The notes beneath the pieces are model-generated. The model was not told where the DNA came from. It did no database searches and saw nothing but the letters and a program-made list of their open reading frames with translations. Shown one piece after another: positions 54,709 through 62,820 of a DNA stretch of 64,000 nucleotides (position 1 is the stretch's first letter; each line of letters begins with the position of its first letter). The stretch is from positions 62,001 to 126,000 of the forward strand of contig NZ_FSRC01000002.1 in the NCBI RefSeq assembly GCF_900129785.1. Direction: 5' to 3'. The DNA is from Algoriphagus halophilus. Lineage in GTDB: Bacteria > Bacteroidota > Bacteroidia > Cytophagales > Cyclobacteriaceae. Made by a program: the position numbers and the translations under genes.

Positions 54709-57633
54709 ATGAGAAAAATTTTATCACTTTTTTGGGTGCTGGCTTTTTTGGCTATTAGCACTCATGCCCAAGACCTAAAACCCATCACTTGGAAGGATAT
54801 CCCCTCCTGGAAGTACCTGAATCGTGGAGGATTTGACGTTTCTCCAGATGGCCAATGGATAGCTTACACCATCGTCCAATTGGAAGGAGATGGAAAACTC
54901 CATGTGCAGAAAATCGGAGATGAAGAAAGCAAAAAATCCTATGATATAGGGGGAGTAACTGGGCAACAAGTAGTTTTTAGTAAAGACTCCAAATGGATCG
55001 CATTCAAAGAAGATCCAAAATTTGCTGAAAAGGAAAAAAACAAAAAATCCAAGGGCAAACCACTTTCTGACAAATTGCATTTAGTAAAACTTGGAACCGA
55101 TGAAAAAAAGACTTGGGAAAAAGTAAGCACTTTCTCTTTCAACAATGAAGGTTCTTCCTACCTGGCTATTAATCTTCCAAAAGATGGAAATGGAGATGCC
55201 AAAGGATCAGATCTATTGATTTATAATCTAAATACAGAAAAAGCTTTAACCTTGGGGAATGTATTGGAATTCTCTTTCAATAAACCAGGAACCTACCTCG
55301 CCTATACAGTTGATGCGGCAAATAAGTCTGGAAACGGAATTTACCTATTCAATTTAGCTACAAACAGTACCCAAGTTTTAGACAATGACAAAGCGAGTTA
55401 CAAGTCATTAAACTGGACTGAAAAAGGGGATGCATTTGCAGCATTGAAGATGGTGGAGGACAAGAAGTATAAGTCTGACCAGGGGAAAGTCATAGGGGTT
55501 AAAAACCCTTCCTCCCCACAAGTGACGATTTATGATCCGGCAAAAGACTCCACCGGGTTTGATCAGGATTATACCATTAGCCCCAACAGAAGACCCATGT
55601 GGTCTGAAGATTTGACGAGATTATTCTACGGAATTCATCCCTTGGAATTAGCTAAAAAAGAAGAAGCCAAGAAAGAATTGGATAAGGATTCTGTGGCAAG
55701 AGCAGAATCAGAGGCTATGAAAAAGATCATGGCTGACACCTCTATTCATAGCATCAAAGATTTGCAAAAAGCGATTGCCAAGTTGGACACTACCAAAGCC
55801 GCTCCACAAAAAAATGATGCCGACAAACCAGATATGACCATTTGGCACTGGAATGACAGTCGCCTACAATCCAGACAACAAGTGATGGAAAACATGGACA
55901 AAAATTACAGTTTTTGGGCCATGTATGATGTAGCTGCGAAAAAACATATCGCTCTTCAAGATAGCAGCATGAAAGATCTCAGCATTTTGCCTAAAGAACA
56001 TTATGCGGTCGGCTCTGATATGCAGGAGTATGAATTGGACATCAACTTGAATGGCCAAAATTACCGAGACTTTTATTTGGTAAACCTAAAGACCGGAGAG
56101 AAGACTACTCTTTTCAAGAACTTCTATTTGCCTAGCTATTCTTCCTATCCTAGACCTTCCCCTGATGGCACTAAATTGAATTATGGCTATGATGGCAATT
56201 ACTATATCTACGACATCGCGAGTGGAGAGGAGAAAAATCTTACAGGTAGCCTACCTGTTACTTTTGTCAATGAGGATGACGACCACAATGTCAAAAAACC
56301 TTTGGAAAGCTTTTTGGGCTGGTCCAGCGACAGCAAATATGTATTAATCAACGATGGTTGGGACATTTGGCAGATTCCTGTGGAGGATGGAAAAGAACAA
56401 GCAATTAATTTAACTCAGGACGGAAGGAAAGAAAGCATACGATATCAATATCGATTTAGGCTGGACCCTGAAGAAAAAGGATTTGACCTGAGTCAACCTC
56501 AGTATTTCCGTATGTATGGAGAATGGACTAAAAAAAGTGGGATTGCTAAAATCAACCCTGCTAAAAAGAATGGTTTAGCTGCCGGTTCCGAAAAACTGAT
56601 TTGGGAAGACGCCTATATTGCTGGCCTTCAAAAGGCAGACAAAGCGCCTGTATATATCTACACCAAAGAAACATTCAACGAGCCGACACAATATTATGTG
56701 ACAGATGCAAGCTTGTCTGAAGGAAAGCAGGTAACTGAAAATGCTCCAGACTATGATAAATATTCTTGGTCTGCGGGTACCAGATTAGTGGATTATGTTT
56801 CAGACAAAGGAGTGAAACTTCAAGGCACCCTATTCTTACCAGCTGGTTATGAGGAAGGTAAAAAATACCCAACCATGATCTACTATTATGAAAAGCTGTC
56901 TCAGACCAGACACAATTGGTCCGAGCCTAGTTTCAGTGGAACTGGTTGGAATCCTAATATGTACACCAGCAATGGATTTGCAGTATTTATTCCAGACATT
57001 GTATACACTATGGATGATCCTGGCATGTCTGCAGTTTGGTGTGTTATCCCAGGAGTAAAAGCAGCGATTGAGACAGGAGTCATTGACGAGAACAACATTG
57101 GTATCCATGGACATTCATGGGGAGGTTACCAAACAGCTTTCCTCATTACTCAAACCAATATGTTTAAAGCAGCGGCAGCAGGAGCACCATTGACGAATAT
57201 GATTTCAATGTATGATTTGATCTATTGGAACTCAGGGGGAGGAAACATGTCCATCTTTGAAGCTTCGCAAGGTAGATTTACCGGAGGTCCATGGGAAAAT
57301 TGGGATTCTTATGAGCGAAACAGCCCTGTATACCATGTAAAAAATGTGACCACTCCATTGTTGATGTTGCATAATGACAAAGATGGAGCAGTAGACTTTA
57401 CTCAAGGAATTGAATATTATTCGGCTTTGAGAAGGTTAAAAAAGCCAGTGGTTTTAGTTCAATACAAAGGAGAAAACCATGGTTTAGGTAAACCGGAAAA
57501 CCGAAAAGACTATGCGGTCAGAATGATGGAGTTCTTTAACCATCACTTGAAAGGTGAAGAAGCTCCAGATTGGCTTTCCAAAGGAATCAACAAATTGGAT
57601 TTGGATGAACACCTAGAAGAGAGAGCTTTCTAA
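54709..57633 (+). CDS. Secreted S9 family prolyl oligopeptidase-like peptidase
   Basis: A 974-residue serine peptidase with a signal peptide ending in STHAQ. The large N-terminal part (to about 720) is a beta-propeller typical of DPP-IV/POP enzymes. The C-terminal alpha/beta-hydrolase has the nucleophile in GHSWGGYQTAF (Ser about 803), Asp in NDKDGAVDF (about 890) and His in GENHGLGKP (about 923). A Lys/Glu-rich insert occurs at about 320-380. It probably trims peptides in the periplasm; specificity is unknown. It is longer than canonical POP because of the propeller insertions. Confidence 0.92.
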   Translation: MRKILSLFWVLAFLAISTHAQDLKPITWKDIPSWKYLNRGGFDVSPDGQWIAYTIVQLEGDGKLHVQKIGDEESKKSYDIGGVTGQQVVFSKDSKWIAFKEDPKFAEKEKNKKSKGKPLSDKLHLVKLGTDEKKTWEKVSTFSFNNEGSSYLAINLPKDGNGDAKGSDLLIYNLNTEKALTLGNVLEFSFNKPGTYLAYTVDAANKSGNGIYLFNLATNSTQVLDNDKASYKSLNWTEKGDAFAALKMVEDKKYKSDQGKVIGVKNPSSPQVTIYDPAKDSTGFDQDYTISPNRRPMWSEDLTRLFYGIHPLELAKKEEAKKELDKDSVARAESEAMKKIMADTSIHSIKDLQKAIAKLDTTKAAPQKNDADKPDMTIWHWNDSRLQSRQQVMENMDKNYSFWAMYDVAAKKHIALQDSSMKDLSILPKEHYAVGSDMQEYELDINLNGQNYRDFYLVNLKTGEKTTLFKNFYLPSYSSYPRPSPDGTKLNYGYDGNYYIYDIASGEEKNLTGSLPVTFVNEDDDHNVKKPLESFLGWSSDSKYVLINDGWDIWQIPVEDGKEQAINLTQDGRKESIRYQYRFRLDPEEKGFDLSQPQYFRMYGEWTKKSGIAKINPAKKNGLAAGSEKLIWEDAYIAGLQKADKAPVYIYTKETFNEPTQYYVTDASLSEGKQVTENAPDYDKYSWSAGTRLVDYVSDKGVKLQGTLFLPAGYEEGKKYPTMIYYYEKLSQTRHNWSEPSFSGTGWNPNMYTSNGFAVFIPDIVYTMDDPGMSAVWCVIPGVKAAIETGVIDENNIGIHGHSWGGYQTAFLITQTNMFKAAAAGAPLTNMISMYDLIYWNSGGGNMSIFEASQGRFTGGPWENWDSYERNSPVYHVKNVTTPLLMLHNDKDGAVDFTQGIEYYSALRRLKKPVVLVQYKGENHGLGKPENRKDYAVRMMEFFNHHLKGEEAPDWLSKGINKLDLDEHLEERAF

Positions 57634-57646
57634 TTTCAACATAATG

Positions 57647-57675
57647 AAGGAGTCCATTAGGGCTCCTTTTTTTAT
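57647..57675 (+). terminator. Terminator after S9 peptidase gene
   Basis: AAGGAGTCC / GGGCTCCTT (57647-57655, 57660-57668) with an ATTA loop, one G-T pair and a following T-run. Confidence 0.85.
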
Positions 57676-57742
57676 TATTTTTTGGCAAAACCAGGCACAA
57701 TAACTTTCTTTAAATCCATTTCAAAAAGGATTACAATATTTC

Positions 57743-58324
57743 ATGAATTCTCCAATTGAGGAGCAAACTGCTTCCTATTCTTCTCCGTACTCTCAACTGC
57801 GTTCCATTTGTTATTCAGAGTCAGATCCTAATTATCACGAGCATTTCGAAAAATATATTTATGATCAACCCTTCGATCAGGTTTGGGACACCTATGTGAC
57901 TATTGATCCAGCCAAGGCGTGGGCTGGCAGGATGATTCATTTCAATCAACTTTATTCTAGAGAAACGGGAGAAGAGGTTTTCCCAGGACAGGAATATTTA
58001 GGAGGAATGGGAGTTGGTCAGGTGATAATCCTTAACCTCCACGTATTCTTTGGCGCCATAAAACTCACAGTGGGCCATGAGGTGATGGAAGTGGATAAAA
58101 ACAAAAAACTGATCCGAATCTGCTATTTGGAAAATTCAAAATCAGAAGGAAGTCAGTTCATAACCTTTAAATCTTTACCAAACGGAAAGACAGAAGTCTC
58201 TCATAAAACTTTTTATAGAAGTGGATCTTGGTTTCGGGACAAAATCATCTACCCTTATTTCCATACCAAAGCTATCAATGAATTTCACGGAAATGTTCGG
58301 AATGCCATTCCAAAAAAGAAATAG
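57743..58324 (+). CDS. Hypothetical protein, possible SRPBCC-like fold
   Basis: A 193-residue soluble protein without a signal peptide. The middle (about 40-180) has alternating strands and a long C-terminal helix (YPYFHTKAINEFHGNVRNAI), reminiscent of START/SRPBCC ligand-binding domains; this is a weak structural guess. Its N-terminus is rich in Tyr and Ser. A possible promoter (TTG 57682-57684, TAACTTTC 57701-57708) precedes it. No family is recognised. Confidence 0.7.
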   Translation: MNSPIEEQTASYSSPYSQLRSICYSESDPNYHEHFEKYIYDQPFDQVWDTYVTIDPAKAWAGRMIHFNQLYSRETGEEVFPGQEYLGGMGVGQVIILNLHVFFGAIKLTVGHEVMEVDKNKKLIRICYLENSKSEGSQFITFKSLPNGKTEVSHKTFYRSGSWFRDKIIYPYFHTKAINEFHGNVRNAIPKKK

Positions 58325-58448
58325 AAACCACTTGATTCCATCCTTCAAAAAATAGATTAGGGAGCCAATTTACCATGGCACCTTTTTTCATGGTCTCATC
58401 TTTGTAAATTATAGGAAGATATAATCAGGAAACTGAATCAATTTTTCT

Positions 58449-59846
58449 ATGAAAGACGCCAAAAAACAGACTTTTGATGCCATTATCATCGGTTCAGGCC
58501 AGGCCGGAAATCCTCTTGCATTTGCCTTAGCAGAGCAAAATTTGAATGTTGCTCTGGTAGAAAAAGGAAAATTCGGAGGGACTTGTGTCAATACTGGCTG
58601 TACCCCAACGAAAGCTTATGTGGCAAGCGCTCGGCGCGCCTGGGAAATAAAAAACGCTTCCGATTTGGGAATTCCTAACCCCAAATTGGATAAAATAGAT
58701 CTACAAAAAGTAAAAGAAAGAAAAGACAAAATCGTCGCAGTTTCTCATAACGGTTTAGTACAAGGAATTCGCAAAGAAAAGTGGATCAATACCTTTCAAG
58801 CAAAAGGATATTTCTTGGACCCAACCACCATACAGGCTGGATCTGCAATCCTTACTGCCCCAAAAATCTTTATTAATGTAGGAACTAGACCAAGAATCCC
58901 TGATGGTTTCGAAGATGTAAACTACCTCACCAACGAAAGTCTTCTTGAATTAGAGGAATTACCCGATCATTTAGTGATTATAGGCGGAAGCTATATAGGA
59001 TTGGAATTTGCGCAGATCTTCCGAAGGCTAGGAAGCAAAGTCACGATTATTGAAATGAGCGATCGATTGATCTCGAAGGAAGATCCTGATATCTCGGATA
59101 GAATGCGCAAAATATTGGAATCAGAAGGAATTAATGTTTTGTGCAATTCCCATTGCCTCGAAGGTAAAAACAATCCAAATGGAGGATTAACAGTTTTGAT
59201 GAATTGTGGAGGCGAAAAGAAACAAGCATTAGGTTCTCACTTGCTTTTGGCAACGGGTAGAAAATCTAATATTGACTTGATCAATCCCCTAGCCGCGGGA
59301 CTTGAGGTAGACGAGAAAGGCTTCATGCAAGTCAATGACCTCTTGGAAACGAGTGTAAAAGGAATCTATGCTTTGGGGGATTGCAATGGAAAAGGAGTAT
59401 TTACCCATACTTCCTACCATGATTTTGAAGTGCTCAAAAATCAATTATTCGGTAACAAAGCAAGAAAAGTGAGTGATCGAATTCTCAATTACGCTTTGTA
59501 TACGGATCCACCTTTAGGAAGAGCCGGAATGAACATTTCTCAAGCAAAAAAATCAAATAAGAAAATCCTGTATGCCGAAATGGAAATGTCGCAAATCAAT
59601 CGCGCTCGAGAAAAAGATGAAACAAAAGGAAAGATGGAAGTAATAGTAGATGCATCGACAGAACAAATTCTGGGTGCCACAGTTTTGGGAATAGGAGGAG
59701 ATGAAATCATAGGGGTATTCCTGACTGCCATGTATAGTAAAATGAGTTATAAAACATTGATGAATTCAGTCCAAACTCACCCAACTGTCACAGAGTTGAT
59801 TCCTACTTTACTGCAACAAGTGAAACCCTTAAAATCCGAATCATGA
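58449..59846 (+). CDS. Pyridine nucleotide-disulfide oxidoreductase (class I, mercuric reductase/Lpd-like)
   Basis: A 465-residue FAD enzyme. FAD binding: IIIGSGQAGNPLAFAL near the N-terminus; redox-active disulfide GTCVNTGCTPTK (C-x4-C); NAD(P) motif IIGGSYIGLEFAQIF; second FAD motif IYALGDCNG; C-terminal His-Glu motif THPTVTELIP contributed to the dimer partner. The heavy-metal-binding N-terminal domain and C-terminal Cys pair of MerA are absent, so mercury reduction is unlikely and the natural disulfide substrate is unknown. It overlaps the TspO-like gene by 4 bases. Confidence 0.88.
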   Translation: MKDAKKQTFDAIIIGSGQAGNPLAFALAEQNLNVALVEKGKFGGTCVNTGCTPTKAYVASARRAWEIKNASDLGIPNPKLDKIDLQKVKERKDKIVAVSHNGLVQGIRKEKWINTFQAKGYFLDPTTIQAGSAILTAPKIFINVGTRPRIPDGFEDVNYLTNESLLELEELPDHLVIIGGSYIGLEFAQIFRRLGSKVTIIEMSDRLISKEDPDISDRMRKILESEGINVLCNSHCLEGKNNPNGGLTVLMNCGGEKKQALGSHLLLATGRKSNIDLINPLAAGLEVDEKGFMQVNDLLETSVKGIYALGDCNGKGVFTHTSYHDFEVLKNQLFGNKARKVSDRILNYALYTDPPLGRAGMNISQAKKSNKKILYAEMEMSQINRAREKDETKGKMEVIVDASTEQILGATVLGIGGDEIIGVFLTAMYSKMSYKTLMNSVQTHPTVTELIPTLLQQVKPLKSES

Positions 59847-60628
59847 AAAAGTCTTTTAAACTATATGCTATTCTAAATTTCTTGGTATTGCTTTTTGTCA
59901 TTTATTGGAATTATTCAGTAGGGGTAAAAGGCTTGAATGGCAATACAGTAAGCACCTTAAGCTCCGAATATCAGAATCTTTTCACCCCTGCCGGATATGC
60001 ATTTTCTATTTGGGGGATTATCTTTTTATCGCTTTTGGCTCAGGCAATTTTCTTCATTTCCAGGGCATTCAGTAAAACCAAAGATTCAGATTTCCTTTCG
60101 CAAGTTGGTCCTTATTTAATATTGGCTAATATAGGTAATGGGCTATGGATCTATACCTGGTTGATGGAGTATACTGGCATCAGCGTGGTCGTGATGTTGG
60201 GAATTCTAGCCTCGCTCTTAATTGTGGTCTTGAACACCAATATGGAGCGATGGAATGCACCTAGACCTATTATTTTCTGGCTTTGGTGGCCAATTTGTAT
60301 CTATAGCGGTTGGATCGCAGTGGCTACCATTGCCAATATATCGGCCTACCTTGCTAAAATCGGGTGGACAGGTCCTTTCACTGAGATTACATGGACCATC
60401 ATCATGATTGCAATAGGAACACTGGTCAATCTATTTATGATTTACACTAGAAACATGAGGGAATTTGCTATGGTAGGTGTCTGGGCTTTTATTGCCATAG
60501 CGGTCAGACATTGGGAAAGCATTCCAGCCATTCAGTGGACAGCCCTGATAAGTGCCAGTGTTTTATTTATAGCAGCAAGTATACATGGGTACAAAAACAG
60601 AGCGACCTCTCCATTTAAACTGAATTGA
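59843..60628 (+). CDS. TspO/MBR-like tryptophan-rich membrane protein
   Basis: A 261-residue membrane protein with seven or eight hydrophobic helices rich in Trp. The segment FTPAGYAFSIWGIIF is typical of the Bacteroidota 'tryptophan-rich sensory protein' group related to TspO/MBR, which binds porphyrins and similar ligands. It is longer than classical five-helix TspO (about 160 residues). The ATGA overlap with the flavoprotein gene indicates translational coupling, hinting at a shared redox or tetrapyrrole-related role. Confidence 0.8.
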   Translation: MKKSFKLYAILNFLVLLFVIYWNYSVGVKGLNGNTVSTLSSEYQNLFTPAGYAFSIWGIIFLSLLAQAIFFISRAFSKTKDSDFLSQVGPYLILANIGNGLWIYTWLMEYTGISVVVMLGILASLLIVVLNTNMERWNAPRPIIFWLWWPICIYSGWIAVATIANISAYLAKIGWTGPFTEITWTIIMIAIGTLVNLFMIYTRNMREFAMVGVWAFIAIAVRHWESIPAIQWTALISASVLFIAASIHGYKNRATSPFKLN

Positions 60629-60699
60629 ATTAGAAGGAAAAAATTTTTCAAGACAGGAGGCCATTGAAATTTGACCAGTAAATAGGTTTGGAATAAAAA

Positions 60700-60864
60700 A
60701 AGAGGCTGAGGCTCTCTCATAAATAATTTTTGTCACATTGAGCGTCCCGACAATTGTACGGGATCGAAATGTGCTTAATTTGCTCAATTAAGCCTTCGAT
60801 ATACGCGACTCTTGTCGCTCCAGTGCTCAGGCTGACAAATAGTCGACTTTTGAGACAGCCTCTT
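60700..60864. repeat. MITE-like element: nested palindromes inside 9-bp terminal inverted repeats
   Basis: AAGAGGCTG at 60700-60708 and its complement CAGCCTCTT at 60856-60864 bound 165 bases. Inside are CACATT/AATGTG (60734-60739, 60768-60773) enclosing TCCCG/CGGGA (60745-60749, 60759-60763), then CTTAATT/AATTAAG (60774-60780, 60786-60792). An outer pair TGTCA (60731-60735) and TGACA (60833-60837) adds further symmetry. No open reading frame is present. The pattern suits a non-autonomous mobile or REP-type repeat between two converging genes. Copies elsewhere cannot be checked from this window. Confidence 0.6.
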
Positions 60865-60870
60865 CTATTT

Positions 60871-61452
60871 TTAATCCTCACTAACATTCAGATAGGAATA
60901 ACCCATCTGGCCCAAAGTAATAAAAGTAGTTTTTGCAGAGACTGCCATATTTACCATAGAAGTAATATTAGAAGCATCTAGGTTATAAAAACCCATGCTT
61001 TGCCCACATACATAGAACTTCACTCCCACCTCTTCCAAAGCTTTGATGGCTGCTAAATTGGGATTCGGTTGACTATATTTACTCTCGTAGTTTTCCTCAT
61101 TCAGGATTGCCTGTACCAAACCTCCATGAATCACCGCAGCAATTTCTATTTTTTCAGGAGGTACCCCATTGGCAATATTTAAATTGTATGTTCTAGCAAC
61201 TTCCAAAATAGCAGAATGAATGGATGTTGAATCCTTGATCGTACCATACAAATCAATGGCTACTTTATAGTCCAATGCTGGATTATAGGTCATTAGTGGA
61301 TCTTGAACAGGCATCACACCTACCCATGGATGAAAATCCAATACTGGGTAAGTAATTTTTTCCTTGATGTGGGGAGGGATATCTCCTTGGGCAAAACTGT
61401 GCAGAGTTGAGACAAAAAACAGGATCAATAATGAGGGGATAAACTTTTTCAT
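60871..61452 (-). CDS. DsrE family secreted protein
   Basis: A 193-residue protein with a signal peptide ending in LHSFAQ. The core matches the DsrE/DsrF-like fold: VAIDLYGTIKD, IAAVIHGGLVQAIL, AAIKALEEVGVKFYVCGQSM with the conserved Cys, and a C-terminal TFITLGQMGYSYL. In sulfur-oxidising bacteria DsrE proteins carry persulfides. Exported homologues in Bacteroidota have no established function, so a sulfur role is inference only. It ends beside the palindromic element. Confidence 0.82.
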   Translation of the reverse strand: MKKFIPSLLILFFVSTLHSFAQGDIPPHIKEKITYPVLDFHPWVGVMPVQDPLMTYNPALDYKVAIDLYGTIKDSTSIHSAILEVARTYNLNIANGVPPEKIEIAAVIHGGLVQAILNEENYESKYSQPNPNLAAIKALEEVGVKFYVCGQSMGFYNLDASNITSMVNMAVSAKTTFITLGQMGYSYLNVSED

Positions 61453-61579
61453 AAAAATTTGATTTGAAGCTGATTAGAAAAATAAACATAAAAAAGATCA
61501 GTTCACCTTATTTAGAACTTCTTTTATAAATTGATTTCAAAATTCATCTGGATTAGCTCCAAAAATTATTCAAAAGCCA

Positions 61580-61613
61580 TTGATTTAAATCCATATAATT
61601 AAACCTACTTTTG
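61580..61613 (+). promoter_or_regulatory. Promoter of second Ca2+/Na+ antiporter, TTG-N23-TACTTTTG
   Basis: TTG 61580-61582 and an exact -7 box TACTTTTG at 61606-61613. The 23-base spacer is at the upper end of the usual range. Confidence 0.55.
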
Positions 61614-61651
61614 CCCCATATTTCATATCAAAACGGCTACTTTAAATCTTT

Positions 61652-62632
61652 ATGATCCTTTCACTATTTTTATTGATCATTGGACTAATACTCCTAGTAA
61701 AAGGAGCTGATTGGTTGGTGGATGGGGCTTCTGTTTTGGCAAAGAAATACAACGTTTCTGACTTGGCAATAGGCCTGACCATCGTTGCATTTGGAACCTC
61801 AGCGCCGGAACTAGTCGTAAATTCTGTGGCTGCTTCGGGAGGTTATCCAGACATTGTTTTTGGTAATGTTATCGGTTCAAACAACTTCAATTTGTTTATC
61901 ATCCTAGGAATTGCAGGATTAATCACGCCACTTTCGGTTCAGTCAAGTACCGTCTGGAAGGAAATCCCCTTCTCATTATTAGCAGCCGTTGTTCTTTTAG
62001 TATTTGCCAATGATTATTTTTCGAGCCCCAACCCATTCTTATCAAGTTTGGATGGACTCATTTTATTGGGATTCTTTGCCGGATTTCTTTTTTATGTGTT
62101 CACTCAATTAAAATCTGAAGAAACTATTGAGTCGGTTGCACAAAAGGATTACTCCAACTTCAAGATCTGGGGGCTGATCTTCATAGGGCTTGCAGGACTT
62201 GTAGTTGGAGGCAAACTCGTAGTGGACAATGCGGTTTCCATGGCCCAGTCTTTAGGAGTAAGCGAAAAAATCATCGGGTTAACCATTGTAGCGGCAGGGA
62301 CTTCACTTCCAGAACTAGCTACTTCAGTGGTAGCCTCCATGAAAAAGAATAATGACATCGCCATCGGAAACATTATCGGCTCCAATATTTTCAATCTTTT
62401 TTTGATCCTGGGGGTCAGTTCGATTATTCGTCCACTAGAGTTCAAACAAAGTTTCAATCTTGACATTTATATCCTTATAGGAGGTACCATTTTCCTATTT
62501 CTAGCGATGTTTACTGGGAAAAGAAAAAGTCTTGACAGATGGGAAGCGGCCATCTTACTTCTAGTCTACTTGGCTTATACTACATTCCTAGTTTTGAAGG
62601 AAATTTCCAAGTCCAATGATTCCATATTCTAA
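61652..62632 (+). CDS. Calcium/sodium antiporter (CaCA family)
   Basis: A 326-residue inner-membrane exchanger with about ten hydrophobic segments. Alpha repeats: GTSAPELVVNSVAA with GNVIGSNNFN in the first half, GTSLPELATSVVAS with GNIIGSNIFN in the second. It is paralogous to the antiporter at 2906-3847 but carries its own promoter and no small membrane partner. Specificity (Ca2+, Na+, K+ dependence) is not readable. Confidence 0.88.
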   Translation: MILSLFLLIIGLILLVKGADWLVDGASVLAKKYNVSDLAIGLTIVAFGTSAPELVVNSVAASGGYPDIVFGNVIGSNNFNLFIILGIAGLITPLSVQSSTVWKEIPFSLLAAVVLLVFANDYFSSPNPFLSSLDGLILLGFFAGFLFYVFTQLKSEETIESVAQKDYSNFKIWGLIFIGLAGLVVGGKLVVDNAVSMAQSLGVSEKIIGLTIVAAGTSLPELATSVVASMKKNNDIAIGNIIGSNIFNLFLILGVSSIIRPLEFKQSFNLDIYILIGGTIFLFLAMFTGKRKSLDRWEAAILLLVYLAYTTFLVLKEISKSNDSIF

Positions 62633-62781
62633 TATTCAAACAAATAGTTTTTCCAAGCGAATACTAGCATTCTTTGTATTTTTCTTTCCATCCTAAGTTT
62701 TAGGCCTTTGATCAATTTTTATCAGGAATCCTCAGTATTTCAGAATATCTTTTCAGCTAATTACCCCAATTCATAATTTGA

Positions 62782-62797
62782 TTTGGGTATACCCAAA
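62782..62797. promoter_or_regulatory. 16-bp perfect palindrome upstream of TonB receptor gene
   Basis: TTTGGGTA / TACCCAAA, perfectly symmetrical, ends 23 bases before the receptor ATG. The size and position suit an operator for a dimeric repressor or activator. It lacks a T-run and a loop, so it is not a terminator. Confidence 0.45.
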
Positions 62798-62820
62798 AGT
62801 CAAACCTAGCCTTCTTCTCA

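Noticed and set aside
58449..59846. Mercuric reductase (MerA)
   Set aside because: The HMA-like N-terminal domain and the C-terminal vicinal Cys pair are missing, and no other mer gene is present.
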